In this document: piece by piece, positions 14,886 through 22,940 of the stretch
Layout of the letters: each line of letters starts with the position of its first letter
Numbering within the stretch: position 1 is the stretch's first letter
Origin: Desulfobacterales bacterium
GTDB taxonomy: Bacteria; Desulfobacterota; Desulfobacteria; Desulfobacterales; JAFDCJ01
Direction: 5' to 3'
DNA length: 35,940 nt
NCBI GenBank assembly: GCA_020345785.1
Contig: CP070771.1
Span: forward strand, 5,986,683 to 6,022,622
Notes under the pieces: model-generated
The model's database searches: none
What the model was told of the DNA's origin: nothing
Seen by the model: only the letters and a program-made list of their open reading frames with translations
Program-made: the position numbers and the translations under genes

Positions 14886-15953
14886 TCAGATCAGCATGTT
14901 GCCGTTTTCGAATATCAGTCGGCCGTCCAGATACACCCGGCCGTCTTTCCTGACGTCTTTGACGATGTCCCAGTGGATGGCCGATTGGTTGGTTCCGCCG
15001 GTACTGGAATAGGCGCGTCCCAGGGCAATGTGGACGGTGCCGCCGATCTTTTCATCCAGCAGGATGTCCCGACAAAAGTGCTTGACCGCCGGGTTGGTGC
15101 CGAAGGCAAATTCACCGATCCGACTGGCGCCGGGATCGCTCCCGACCACCGCCTGAAGGAAGTCCTGGTTGGAAGAGGACAATGCTTCGGCCAGCCTGCC
15201 GTTTTCCCAGCGCAGGCGGATATCGTCCACCAGGCGCCCGCCCATCACCCCGGGGAATTCGAAATAAATTTGACCGTCAACCGTGGTTTCAACCGGCGAG
15301 GTCGCAATTTCACCGTCCGGCATATTCAATTTTCCGTCGAACACCTCCCAGGATCGACCTTCGACCGAAAAACTCAGATCGGTATCCTTGCCGACGACGC
15401 GCACGTGTCGGCCCTTTCCAAGAAGATCCGCCCATTTCTGCCATTTTGTGCTCAGCGTCGGCCAGTCCTGCAGACAGGCGTCGAAGAACATGTCGGTGAT
15501 GGTCTGCTCATCGACTCCGGCCTGATGCGCCAGGGCCGCATTGGGTACGCGAACCAGGCACCAGCGTGTCTTTTCCCAGCGCATGGTAGAAATCGTGCCC
15601 ATGGCACATCTGAGCGCGGACAGCTTATCGCCCGGAACATCCCACAAGGCAGCCAGGTTGTGGGCGCCGCGCAACCCCAGATAAACATCCGCCCATTCCA
15701 TGCCATAGGCCTCGATCTCAGGCACCCAATCGATCTGCTCCCGGCCGCCGAATTTCAGGACCAGGCGGTTGAATTCTTCTGACAAAAACTGTACCTGCGG
15801 GTAGGCACCGGATTTGATGCAGGCTTCATAGACCGCCAGCGTTAAAGGATAGGTCTCCACTTCCGTCATGGCAATCATCACTTTTTCCCCCGGTTTGACT
15901 GCCAGGGAATAATTCACCAGCAAATCCCCCAACTGCTTCCAGCGCTGATCCAC
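14886..15953 (-). CDS. M29-type aminopeptidase family protein
   Basis: A 355-residue protein of the M29 (AmpS/AmpT, thermophilic aminopeptidase) family. The metal-binding pattern is present: Glu215 in PDGEIATSP, Glu281 in IGEFAFGTNP, His308 in VHIALG, Tyr315 in RAYSSTGG, and His327 with Asp329 in AIHWDIVKD. The N-terminal domain is the usual alpha/beta part (VKPGEKVMIAMTEVE). The start is GTG at 15953 with GGGAGG eight bases upstream. It is the first gene of an operon with an FGGY kinase and a BtpA protein, odd company for a peptidase. The metal site may serve hydrolysis of a non-peptide substrate of the sugar pathway. Family assignment is firm; the activity is inferred. Confidence 0.87.
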   Translation of the reverse strand: MDQRWKQLGDLLVNYSLAVKPGEKVMIAMTEVETYPLTLAVYEACIKSGAYPQVQFLSEEFNRLVLKFGGREQIDWVPEIEAYGMEWADVYLGLRGAHNLAALWDVPGDKLSALRCAMGTISTMRWEKTRWCLVRVPNAALAHQAGVDEQTITDMFFDACLQDWPTLSTKWQKWADLLGKGRHVRVVGKDTDLSFSVEGRSWEVFDGKLNMPDGEIATSPVETTVDGQIYFEFPGVMGGRLVDDIRLRWENGRLAEALSSSNQDFLQAVVGSDPGASRIGEFAFGTNPAVKHFCRDILLDEKIGGTVHIALGRAYSSTGGTNQSAIHWDIVKDVRKDGRVYLDGRLIFENGNMLI

Positions 15954-15969
15954 TTTCTAGACCTCCCTT

Positions 15970-16371
15970 TACCTGCGATTTAAAGCCTCCACCGCCTGTG
16001 GAGGACCCGGAGAGGTTCTACCGATCCGGGGAGAAATAATCGGACTGCTAAAAATTCGAAATGCAGCTCCTCCGGAGGCGGACAGGTTTCGAAATTCACC
16101 CAAGGCGGGCAAGAATCCTAAATTCAAATATTTAATGTTCAAAGCGTTAAAGTCAGAAGGTTATGACTTTGAATTAAGATTAAAAACGCTTGGCCTTTTG
16201 CAGTGTTCGTAGCAGCATCATCTGCGTTGTTTAGAATTTTGTATTTGGGTCATTCGTATTTGTTTCGTGCTTCGGATTTCTAATTTCGGATTTAAAGTGA
16301 TGAGGGATTGCCCTCGCCCCCCTCAAGGGGGCTTCCTGAGACCTCCCGCTCCGCGGGAGGAGCACTCACTC
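15970..16371. repeat. Long dispersed direct repeat, copy 2 (about 402 bp)
   Basis: Same element and orientation as 5441-5813. It differs by substitutions and by a longer internal block (about 16065-16115, rich in ggcgga/ggcggg words) that is eroded in copy 1. The opening hairpin is kept (cctccac/gtggagg, 15986-16004) although its loop and closing pair differ from copy 1. The copy fills most of the space between the divergent M29 operon and the binding-protein operon, starting 16 bases upstream of the GTG start of the M29 gene. Confidence 0.85.
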
Positions 16372-16553
16372 AGTCATCGAATCGGCAGCATATTACTTCA
16401 AATACGCCCCCCGGGTCAAGCAGCTGAAATTTCCTCGCCCGCAGATTCAGATAAACCCAAGCAAAGACCGACACCGTTTTTCAGATCCTGACAAGTCCCG
16501 ACAAAGGTCGAATCGACCGTCAAGATGAATTTCTCATCAATAATTTATTTTTC

Positions 16554-16581
16554 TTGACAAATAAGATACAAGAGCTATAAG
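16554..16581 (+). promoter_or_regulatory. Sigma-70-type promoter of the sugar ABC transporter operon
   Basis: A consensus TTGACA (16554-16559) and a TATAAG (16576-16581) are separated by 16 bases in AT-rich surroundings. Transcription would start near 16588, about 310 bases before the binding-protein gene and just ahead of a strong palindrome. Confidence 0.65.
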
Positions 16582-16592
16582 TAATTTAAATA

Positions 16593-16623
16593 ATTATGAA
16601 ACAGCGATTCGTTGTTTCATAAT
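16593..16623. promoter_or_regulatory. Putative repressor operator (31-bp palindrome)
   Basis: Perfect 11-bp arms ATTATGAAACA and TGTTTCATAAT flank a nine-base centre (gcgattcgt) that itself pairs imperfectly. It begins about five bases after the predicted transcription start. This is the expected place for a repressor to block the sugar operon. No regulator gene lies next to it. It could also fold as an RNA hairpin, but there is no T-run. Confidence 0.65.
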
Positions 16624-16640
16624 CCAATCTACTGACATTA

Positions 16641-16665
16641 ATAACAAACTATTTTAATTTGTTAT
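16641..16665. promoter_or_regulatory. Second palindrome in the sugar operon leader
   Basis: Perfect 8-bp arms ATAACAAA and TTTGTTAT flank nine AT-rich bases. It lies 18 bases downstream of the first palindrome with a different sequence. It may bind a second regulator or shape the leader RNA. Confidence 0.45.
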
Positions 16666-16898
16666 ACCAATCTTTCAATTCTGTCTACGACCAGTTGGGG
16701 TAATACGTGCGGCTCCATTGCGGGGCTTGACTGAACATCAGCATTATTCATCCATTGTGATTGAATTATTCCGAATTTGAATCGGTTGCCGAACAGGCAG
16801 GGTGCTTCCCAATATTCGCACCAATTGGTGCGGCGTTGAAGGGACGCAAGGGTCAAGGAATCATAATCTTTTAAAACGAGGTCGAAAGGAGAGTTCAA

Positions 16899-17918
16899 AT
16901 GAAAAAATTGTTCATCTTGGGGCTCGTTGTCGTGCTTTCGTTAGGCCTGGCGGTTTTCGCCGGCGCTAAAGATAAGTACGAAATTGTAATGGTCGTCAAA
17001 CTTGAAGGGGTGGCCTGGTTTGACAACATGCGTCTGGGAATTGAGCAGTTTGCCAAAGATCATCCGGATGTCAATGCCTACCAAATCGGGGCCGACACTG
17101 CGGATCCGGCCGCGCAGGTCGCTCTGGTCGAGGATCTGATCGCCAAGGGCGTGGACGCCATCCTGGTCGTTCCCAACGATCCGGAATCCCTCGTACCGGC
17201 TTTTAAAAAAGCCAACAAGGCCGGCATCCTTACCTTTACCCATGAGGCTTCCAATCAAAAGCAGGTCAGCTTTGATATCGAGGCGTTCGATAACATTGCC
17301 TATGGCCGGCACATGATGGATATCATGGCGGAATGGATGGGTAAAGAAGGCAAATGGCAGCCTTTTGTGGGACATCTTACCTCGACCACCCATAACGAGT
17401 GGGTGGATGGTGAGGAGATGCAGGCCAAAGACAAGTATCCCAAGTTGATGCGCGCCACCGACAGAATCGAGGAAAAAGAAAATCAGCAAATCGCCTATGA
17501 AAAATCACTTGAACTGCTTAAAACTTATCCGGACTTAAAAGCGATCATGGGCAGTGCCATGAGCACCGTACCCGGAGCAGCCCAGGCCATAGAAGAAAAG
17601 GGCATGATCGGAAAAGTCGCGGCATTCGGCACGTGTCTGCCCTCGGTTGCGGGTGATTATCTGGAAAGCGGTGCCGCAAAATCCATTCATTTCTGGGTGC
17701 CGGCCGATGCCGGCTATGTCACGGCCATGGCGGCCTACAAACTGCTCAAGGGTGAAAAGATCACAGAAGGAACGAATCTCGGAAGACCCGGTTATGAGAA
17801 CATCATTATCAAAAAGAACAAGGACGGTGTGCCGGTGATTTACGGCCAGGCCTGGATGGATGTCAACAAAGATAATTTGAAGGAATGGAAAAAACCCAAC
17901 GGAGATTTCAAGCTCTAA
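16899..17918 (+). CDS. Sugar ABC transporter periplasmic binding protein
   Basis: A 339-residue substrate-binding protein of the periplasmic-binding type 1 group (RhaS/LsrB/RbsB-like). Residues 1-23 are a signal peptide (KKLFILGLVVVLSLGLAVFA). The mature N-lobe shows the classical pattern KLEGVAWFDNMRLGIEQFAK, IGADTADPAAQVALVEDLIA, GVDAILVVPNDPESL and FTHEAS. The C-lobe has AIMGSAMSTVPGAAQAIEEK and VAAFGTCLPSVAGDYLESGA. AAQ..LVEDLIAKGVDAI is typical of autoinducer-2/rhamnose-type binders. The start has AAAGGAGAG eight bases upstream. It leads the operon with two kinase subunits, an ATPase and two permeases. Its downstream side carries a 15-bp stem-loop that may keep its transcript in excess. 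The ligand is unknown; a ketose, polyol or tetrose-type compound would suit the neighbouring kinases. Confidence 0.92.
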   Translation: MKKLFILGLVVVLSLGLAVFAGAKDKYEIVMVVKLEGVAWFDNMRLGIEQFAKDHPDVNAYQIGADTADPAAQVALVEDLIAKGVDAILVVPNDPESLVPAFKKANKAGILTFTHEASNQKQVSFDIEAFDNIAYGRHMMDIMAEWMGKEGKWQPFVGHLTSTTHNEWVDGEEMQAKDKYPKLMRATDRIEEKENQQIAYEKSLELLKTYPDLKAIMGSAMSTVPGAAQAIEEKGMIGKVAAFGTCLPSVAGDYLESGAAKSIHFWVPADAGYVTAMAAYKLLKGEKITEGTNLGRPGYENIIIKKNKDGVPVIYGQAWMDVNKDNLKEWKKPNGDFKL

Positions 17919-17924
17919 TTGACT

Positions 17925-17958
17925 GAAGTTGATTGGAGAATTCTCTCCAATCAACTTC
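17925..17958 (+). promoter_or_regulatory. Stem-loop after the binding-protein gene
   Basis: A perfect 15-bp stem (GAAGTTGATTGGAGA and its complement) with loop attc lies six bases after the stop codon. No T-run follows, so complete termination is unlikely. Such structures after binding-protein genes protect the upstream mRNA or partly terminate transcription, giving more binding protein than downstream products. Confidence 0.7.
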
Positions 17959-18117
17959 CAATGATTGTGGCAAACATTTAAGTTTTTTGGCGCATTTTAC
18001 AGCCAAACCAAGACGTCGTCTGTAAGAGCATGCGCCATTTTTTTGGGATGCGGATAATTTGGTTTCCGGTTGCAGGGTCAACGGAGCTGCCATAAACAAT
18101 AAATAAGGGTGACGAAA

Positions 18118-19131
18118 ATGAAAAAGTTTTTGAATAAACCTGAAAATTTTGTAGACGAGATGATCGAAGGCATTATTGCCGCCCACCCCGATCAGCTTGC
18201 CTATGTCGAAAATGATCTGCGCTGTATCGTTAAGGCCGGCCAAAAAAAACAGGGCAAGGTCGGGCTGGCCACCGGCGGTGGTTCGGGACACCTGCCGCTG
18301 TTTCTGGGCTATGTGGGCGAAGGCATGTTGGACGGCTGTTCAGTCGGCGGGGTGTTTCAATCGCCCAGTGCCGAACAGATGCTCAACGTCACCAAGGCCA
18401 TCGACGCCGGCGCCGGTGTTCTGTACATCTATGGCAACTACGGCGGTGATATTTTAAATTTTGATATGGCCGCCGAAATGGCCGAAGTGGAAGATATAAA
18501 GGTCATGTCGCTGGTCGGGATGGACGACGTCGCCTCGGCCTCCAAAGGAGAAGAAAACAAGCGCAGAGGTGTCGCAGGCATTTTCTTTGTATACAAGGTC
18601 GCCGGTGCGAAAGCCGATGAACTGGCACCTATTGAGGAAGTCAAAAGGGCCGCCGACAAAGCCGCTGCCAACGTCAGGACGATGGGAGTGGCCCTGACGC
18701 CGTGTATCGTGCCGGAGGTGGGAAAGCCGGGTTTCACTCTCGGTGACGACGAAATGGAATTCGGCATGGGCATTCACGGTGAGCCGGGTATCCATCGCGG
18801 CAAGCTCCAGCCGGCCGACGATGTGGTGGACACGATGATGGCGGCGATCCTGGAGGATCTCCCTTTTCAAAAGGCTGACGAAGTGGCGGTGCTCATCAAC
18901 GGACTCGGCGCCACGCCCAAAGAGGAGATGTATATCGTTTATCGCCGCATCGACCGGATATTGAAGGAAAAAAATATCTCCGTTTTTCATGTGTATGTGG
19001 GTGAATTCGCCACCTCGATGGAGATGGCCGGATTTTCGATCTCGCTGTTAAAGCTTGATGATGAGCTGAAGCAACTGTTGGCCAAACCGGCCAGAACGCC
19101 TTTTTTCGAGCAGGTTCAGCTGAAAGTATGA
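18118..19131 (+). CDS. Dihydroxyacetone kinase family protein, DhaK-like (DAK1) subunit
   Basis: A 337-residue DhaK-type substrate-binding subunit, full length for a stand-alone DAK1 protein. Landmarks are GLATGGGSGHLPLFLGYVG near 46-64, YGNYGGDILNFDMAAEMAE near 105-123, DDVASASKGEENKRRGVAG, and MGIHGEPGIHR near 220, which carries the His that covalently holds the carbonyl substrate as a hemiaminal. ATG at 18118 is chosen because AAGGGTG stands about seven bases upstream; a GTG nine bases earlier is less likely. It is followed by a DhaL-like gene and no DhaM phosphotransferase gene. ATP-driven phosphorylation of dihydroxyacetone or a tetrulose such as erythrulose is therefore more likely than the PTS-dependent route. 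Location inside a sugar ABC operon favours an imported ketose or its product as substrate. Confidence 0.9.
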   Translation: MKKFLNKPENFVDEMIEGIIAAHPDQLAYVENDLRCIVKAGQKKQGKVGLATGGGSGHLPLFLGYVGEGMLDGCSVGGVFQSPSAEQMLNVTKAIDAGAGVLYIYGNYGGDILNFDMAAEMAEVEDIKVMSLVGMDDVASASKGEENKRRGVAGIFFVYKVAGAKADELAPIEEVKRAADKAAANVRTMGVALTPCIVPEVGKPGFTLGDDEMEFGMGIHGEPGIHRGKLQPADDVVDTMMAAILEDLPFQKADEVAVLINGLGATPKEEMYIVYRRIDRILKEKNISVFHVYVGEFATSMEMAGFSISLLKLDDELKQLLAKPARTPFFEQVQLKV

Positions 19132-19173
19132 CACGCGCCTGAAGCAGGCAAGCGGTTAAGGAGAAGATTCACG

Positions 19174-19794
19174 ATGGGTTCGCTCGGCAAAGACGACATT
19201 CTAAAAATCCTGCAAAACCTCAAGGCGCTTTTTAACGACCGGAAGGATTTCCTGGTTGAGTTGGATGGCAGAATGGGAGACGGCGATCTGGGCCTCACCA
19301 TGTCCAAGGCTTTCACGGCCGCGTGTGATGCGCTGTTGGATACGGCCGAAACCGATATAGGAAAAATATTTATGAAGGCCGGCATGCAGATGGCCAAAGC
19401 CGCTCCCTCGACGATGGGCACCTTGATGGGAACCGGATTTATGCGCGGCGGCAAAGCCATAACAGGTAAAGGTGAGTTGACAACGGCCGACCTGGCTGAT
19501 TTTTTCCAGGCTTTCGTGGCGGGTATCATGGAAAGGGGCAAGGCCCGACCGGGAGAAAAGACGATCATTGACTCTCTGAAACCGGCCGCCGACACCCTGG
19601 CACAATTAAGCGCCGCCGACCATGACCAGGCCCTGCAGGCGGCGCTTTCAGCGGCCGAAAAGGGCCTCGAATCCACCAAAAATATGATTGCTCAGCACGG
19701 CCGGATTGCCTATTACAAGGAGCAATCCAAAGGGCAGGAAGATCCGGGTGCCACCGCCGGCGTTATTTTAATTAAAGGATTTATCCTGTGTTAG
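19174..19794 (+). CDS. Dihydroxyacetone kinase family protein, DhaL-like (DAK2) subunit
   Basis: A 206-residue nucleotide-binding DhaL-type subunit, normal length. The Mg-ADP/ATP loop is DGRMGDGDLGLTM, with Asp31, Asp36 and Asp38 as the expected metal ligands. The usual His of GDGDHG is Leu39. Later family blocks are APSTMGTLMGTGFMRGGKA near 82-100, RGKARPGEKTIIDSLKPAAD near 125-144, and the end GRIAYYKEQSKGQEDPGATA. The gene lies 42 bases after dhaK-like on the same strand with AGGAGA about seven bases before ATG. The two proteins should form the active kinase. The Leu substitution may mark a subgroup with a substrate other than dihydroxyacetone; this is inference. Confidence 0.9.
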   Translation: MGSLGKDDILKILQNLKALFNDRKDFLVELDGRMGDGDLGLTMSKAFTAACDALLDTAETDIGKIFMKAGMQMAKAAPSTMGTLMGTGFMRGGKAITGKGELTTADLADFFQAFVAGIMERGKARPGEKTIIDSLKPAADTLAQLSAADHDQALQAALSAAEKGLESTKNMIAQHGRIAYYKEQSKGQEDPGATAGVILIKGFILC

Positions 19795-20188
19795 CCGTTC
19801 AGGGGTTCAGGGTTCAAGCCCAGCCGCTGGCCTGAAATGCGGCCAGTTTAATCGAAAAAGAAACCAATGAACATTGAGCATCGAACGTGCAATCACGCCA
19901 AGGCGTGAAACGTCGAATAAATGTATTCTGTCTATTTTAAAAGGGTTTAACCGAGCGATTACGCCCTTCGACATTCGATACTCGATATTCAATATTCTGC
20001 GGTTCGCTAGTTTTAAAATCGATAAAGCGTAGCGCCATCAATATTGGACGTTCGCTGTTCGGCGTTCGATGTTCGGCGTTCAATCGGTTCACTGATCCGG
20101 CCAGGCAGAGTCTTCTACGAGAGTCCAAAGTTCTGCGGTGTACTCTGAACCTTTGAACGCTGAAAAACTGTGAGGTGGGGAGGACCTT
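19795..20188. repeat. Intergenic array of ttcg-type words inside the sugar operon
   Basis: The 394 bases between the kinase genes and the ATPase gene hold no gene. From about 19865 to 20090 they are dense in short degenerate words of the type gttcgatgttcggcgttc, attcgatactcgatattc and cgaacgtgcaatc, in both orientations, with a rough 8-10 base period. The region could fold extensively. It interrupts what otherwise looks like one operon. Nothing else is recognised. Confidence 0.5.
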
Positions 20189-21694
20189 TTGGTATCATTC
20201 CTGGAAGCCGATAATATCAGTAAAGCATTTTTTGGTGTTCAAGCGCTGGAGGACGTCAGTATTTCCATTGATGCCGGAGAAATTCACTGTCTGGTGGGCG
20301 AAAACGGCTCGGGCAAGTCAACGCTGATTAAAATCATCGGCGGTGTTTTAAAGCCTGACAAGGGCGAGATCAGAATCAGCGGAAAATTATTTGTGCCCGG
20401 CCGTGCGATCGACTCGATTCGAAAGGGGATTCAGATAATTTACCAGGATCTGTCGCTCTTTCCGAATTTGTCGGTGGCGGAAAATATTTCCTTAAACCAG
20501 CTCATCGAACAAGGCAAAAATTTTATCAGCAATAAACACGTAATTAAAACCGCTGAAAAAGCCTTACAGGAGATCGACGAGGAATGTGATCTTTTTGAAA
20601 AAGTAGAAAACCTGACCATGTCTAAAAGGCAGATCGTGGCCATATCCAGAGCCCTGACCCAGAATGCCCGCCTGATCATCATGGATGAGCCGACGTCCGC
20701 CATAACCAAGGCCGAGGTCGACCATCTGTTTTCAGTGATAATGCGCTTGAAAGACAAGGGGATTGCGACGTTGTTTGTCAGCCATAAGCTGGGAGAAATA
20801 TTTGAAATTGCGGAAAATGTGACGATCATTCGCGACGGCATAAAAATCGGCGATTACCCTGCGGGCGAACTGGATAACGAAAAATTGTCCTTTTTAATGA
20901 CCGGGCAGAAGCTTGAATCCACCCACTACCGGCGCGACTCGGAAAGTTTTCCCGGCACCAATCTGCTCGAATTAAAAAATCTTAGCCGCAAGGGCCATTA
21001 CCAGAACGTCAATTTGTCGGTCAAACGCGGTGACATCCTTGGCATAACCGGTCTGATCGGTTCCGGAAGAACCGAGTTGGCGCTCTCCTTGTTCGGCTTG
21101 AACCCGCCGGATTCCGGAGAGATCATTTTGGAGGGTCAACCCGTTGAGATAAAATCAGCGGAGGATGCCATAAAACTGGGCGTGGGATACCTGCCCGAGG
21201 ACCGGCTGGTACATGGACTCTATGTTGAGAAATCCATCGGCAGCAACATTATCGTGACAGTGGTGGAAAAACTGTTGAACCGGCTGAAGCTGATTTCCGG
21301 TGAGCAAAGGAGAAATGTCGAAAACAAGTGGATTGAGGATTTAAAGATCAAGACGCCCTCCGCCCAAATGGCGGCCAGCAGCCTGTCCGGAGGCAACCAG
21401 CAAAGAGTGGTGCTGGCAAAATGGCTGGCAACCAATCTGAAGTTGTTTATCCTCGACGGACCCACCATCGGGATCGATATTGCCTCGAAAAATAACATCC
21501 ATGATATTATCCGCGATTTTGCACGCGAGGGGGTGGGGATCATTATGATCTCCGACGAGATTCCGGAGGTGCTGCAGCACTGCAATCGACTGCTGGTTAT
21601 GCGGGAAGGAAAGATCGTGGCGGAAATCGAAGACATCCAAAATGTCTCAGCAGACCATATTTTCGACCTTGCGACAGCCCGGGCTTCCCAGTAA
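20189..21694 (+). CDS. Sugar ABC transporter ATP-binding protein (RbsA/MglA type)
   Basis: A 501-residue fusion of two ABC ATPase domains, as in RbsA, MglA and AraG. Domain 1 has Walker A GENGSGKST at 37-45, a degenerate signature LTMSKRQ near 141 and Walker B LIIMDEPTSA near 161. Domain 2 has a degenerate Walker A (GLIGSGRTELALSLFG near 291-306), an intact signature LSGGNQQR near 399 and Walker B LFILDGPTIGID near 420, where the catalytic Glu is Gly. Unequal sites are usual for this group; the Gly means hydrolysis probably occurs at a single site. The start is TTG at 20189 behind GGGGAGGA. Two permease genes follow at 119 bases and beyond, completing the importer for the binding protein at 16899. 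Confidence 0.93.
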   Translation: MVSFLEADNISKAFFGVQALEDVSISIDAGEIHCLVGENGSGKSTLIKIIGGVLKPDKGEIRISGKLFVPGRAIDSIRKGIQIIYQDLSLFPNLSVAENISLNQLIEQGKNFISNKHVIKTAEKALQEIDEECDLFEKVENLTMSKRQIVAISRALTQNARLIIMDEPTSAITKAEVDHLFSVIMRLKDKGIATLFVSHKLGEIFEIAENVTIIRDGIKIGDYPAGELDNEKLSFLMTGQKLESTHYRRDSESFPGTNLLELKNLSRKGHYQNVNLSVKRGDILGITGLIGSGRTELALSLFGLNPPDSGEIILEGQPVEIKSAEDAIKLGVGYLPEDRLVHGLYVEKSIGSNIIVTVVEKLLNRLKLISGEQRRNVENKWIEDLKIKTPSAQMAASSLSGGNQQRVVLAKWLATNLKLFILDGPTIGIDIASKNNIHDIIRDFAREGVGIIMISDEIPEVLQHCNRLLVMREGKIVAEIEDIQNVSADHIFDLATARASQ

Positions 21695-21813
21695 CGGAAA
21701 GCTTAATCCTATGTGCCGGACACCAAATGACCGGCTCCGATTGAAATGATTCGGCGGCGCGAGGGGCGCGCAATTCAAAGGCAGGTGCTAACAAAATGGA
21801 ATCGGTGAGTTAA

Positions 21814-22821
21814 ATGTTCGCGAAGCTGCTAAAAAGAAACGAAACCTACCTTTTTTTTGTCATTATGGCCTTCGGTTTTTTTGTCACGATGATCAATCCC
21901 TCATTTCTCACTGTCGAGAACATGTTCGATCTGATAAAAAGCAGTTCGGGGATGGCGATTCTGGCGATTGCATTCTTTGTGGGGCTGCTGGCGGGCGGCA
22001 TCGACATATCCTTTCCCGCGATTGCCATTGCAGGGCAGTACATCGCCGTAAACTCCCTCATCGCGCTGGGGATAGACAATCTGATGCTGGCCTTTCTGAT
22101 CTCCTGTGCGGTCGGGACCGCCATGGGCGCCATCAACGCGTTCTTTATAAGCAAGTTCAGGATGTCGGCCCTGATTGTCACCCTTGGTACCGCCAATATT
22201 TTTCACGGCGCCCTGCTGGTCTTTGTCGGCACCAGGGCCGTCAATACAGGCCAGCTGCCCGATTGTTTTAAAGCTTTCGGTCACCTGCAGGTGCTCACCC
22301 TGGCGCGCGCCGACGGGACCACTTACGGTTTGTCAATATTTGCCGTCTTGCTGGCCTGCGCCTTTTTTATGACCTGGCTGATACTGAAGTACACCTTGCT
22401 GGGCAAGTCGATTTACGCCATCGGTGGAAGCTATGAGTCATCAAAGCGAGCCGGGATCAATATCAACCGAACGCTGTTTTTCGTATACAGTTATATCGGA
22501 TTTCTTTCCGGGATTATGGGGGTCATGCATCTTTCATTGATCAGGTACAGCAACCCAAATTATATCGTCGATACCGAGCTTTTGAAAGTCATCGCCGCGG
22601 TCGTGATTGGAGGCTCCAGGATTACCGGCGGCACCGGCACGCTGATCGGAACCCTGCTGGGCGTCATTATGATGGTTATTTTGGAGAAAAATCTTGTTCT
22701 GATCGGTCTGTCTTCATACTGGCACCAGTTTTTCACGGGATTGGTTATTGTAATAGGCGTCAGCATCACCCATTATCAAAGCAAGCTGCAGAGTAAAAGA
22801 AGTCTTTCTTTTGCCGAGTAA
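21814..22821 (+). CDS. Sugar ABC transporter permease (RbsC type), first
   Basis: A 335-residue inner-membrane permease of the branched-chain/ribose permease family, with about nine or ten hydrophobic segments. Diagnostic segments are LLAGGIDISFPAIAIAGQYI near 48-67, SKFRMSALIVTLGTANIFHG near 112-131, GGSYESSKRAGININRTLFF, VIAAVVIGGSRITGGTGTLI near 251-270 and a final GLVIVIGVSI helix. The GGIDIS segment and the late GGSR..GG loop contact the ATPase and line the path in this family. The start is ATG at 21814, although the upstream AT-rich bases carry only a weak ribosome-binding site (GGTGAG). A small ccgcc-ttc-ggcgg hairpin at 22875-22887 separates it from the second permease gene. The pair likely forms a heterodimer. 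Confidence 0.92.
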   Translation: MFAKLLKRNETYLFFVIMAFGFFVTMINPSFLTVENMFDLIKSSSGMAILAIAFFVGLLAGGIDISFPAIAIAGQYIAVNSLIALGIDNLMLAFLISCAVGTAMGAINAFFISKFRMSALIVTLGTANIFHGALLVFVGTRAVNTGQLPDCFKAFGHLQVLTLARADGTTYGLSIFAVLLACAFFMTWLILKYTLLGKSIYAIGGSYESSKRAGININRTLFFVYSYIGFLSGIMGVMHLSLIRYSNPNYIVDTELLKVIAAVVIGGSRITGGTGTLIGTLLGVIMMVILEKNLVLIGLSSYWHQFFTGLVIVIGVSITHYQSKLQSKRSLSFAE

Positions 22822-22940
22822 TTAGATGAAACGACGGTCAGCCGATTCTGATACAGATTTAAAGATTAACCAAGCCGCCTTCGGCGGAATTACGAACAAC
22901 GCCCGGTTGATTATTGACTCAATTGGGGTGGGAGCGAGCG

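Noticed and set aside
14838..15782. Plus-strand open frame of 314 codons
   Set aside because: It is antisense to the M29-type gene, which has clear motifs and a good ribosome-binding site.
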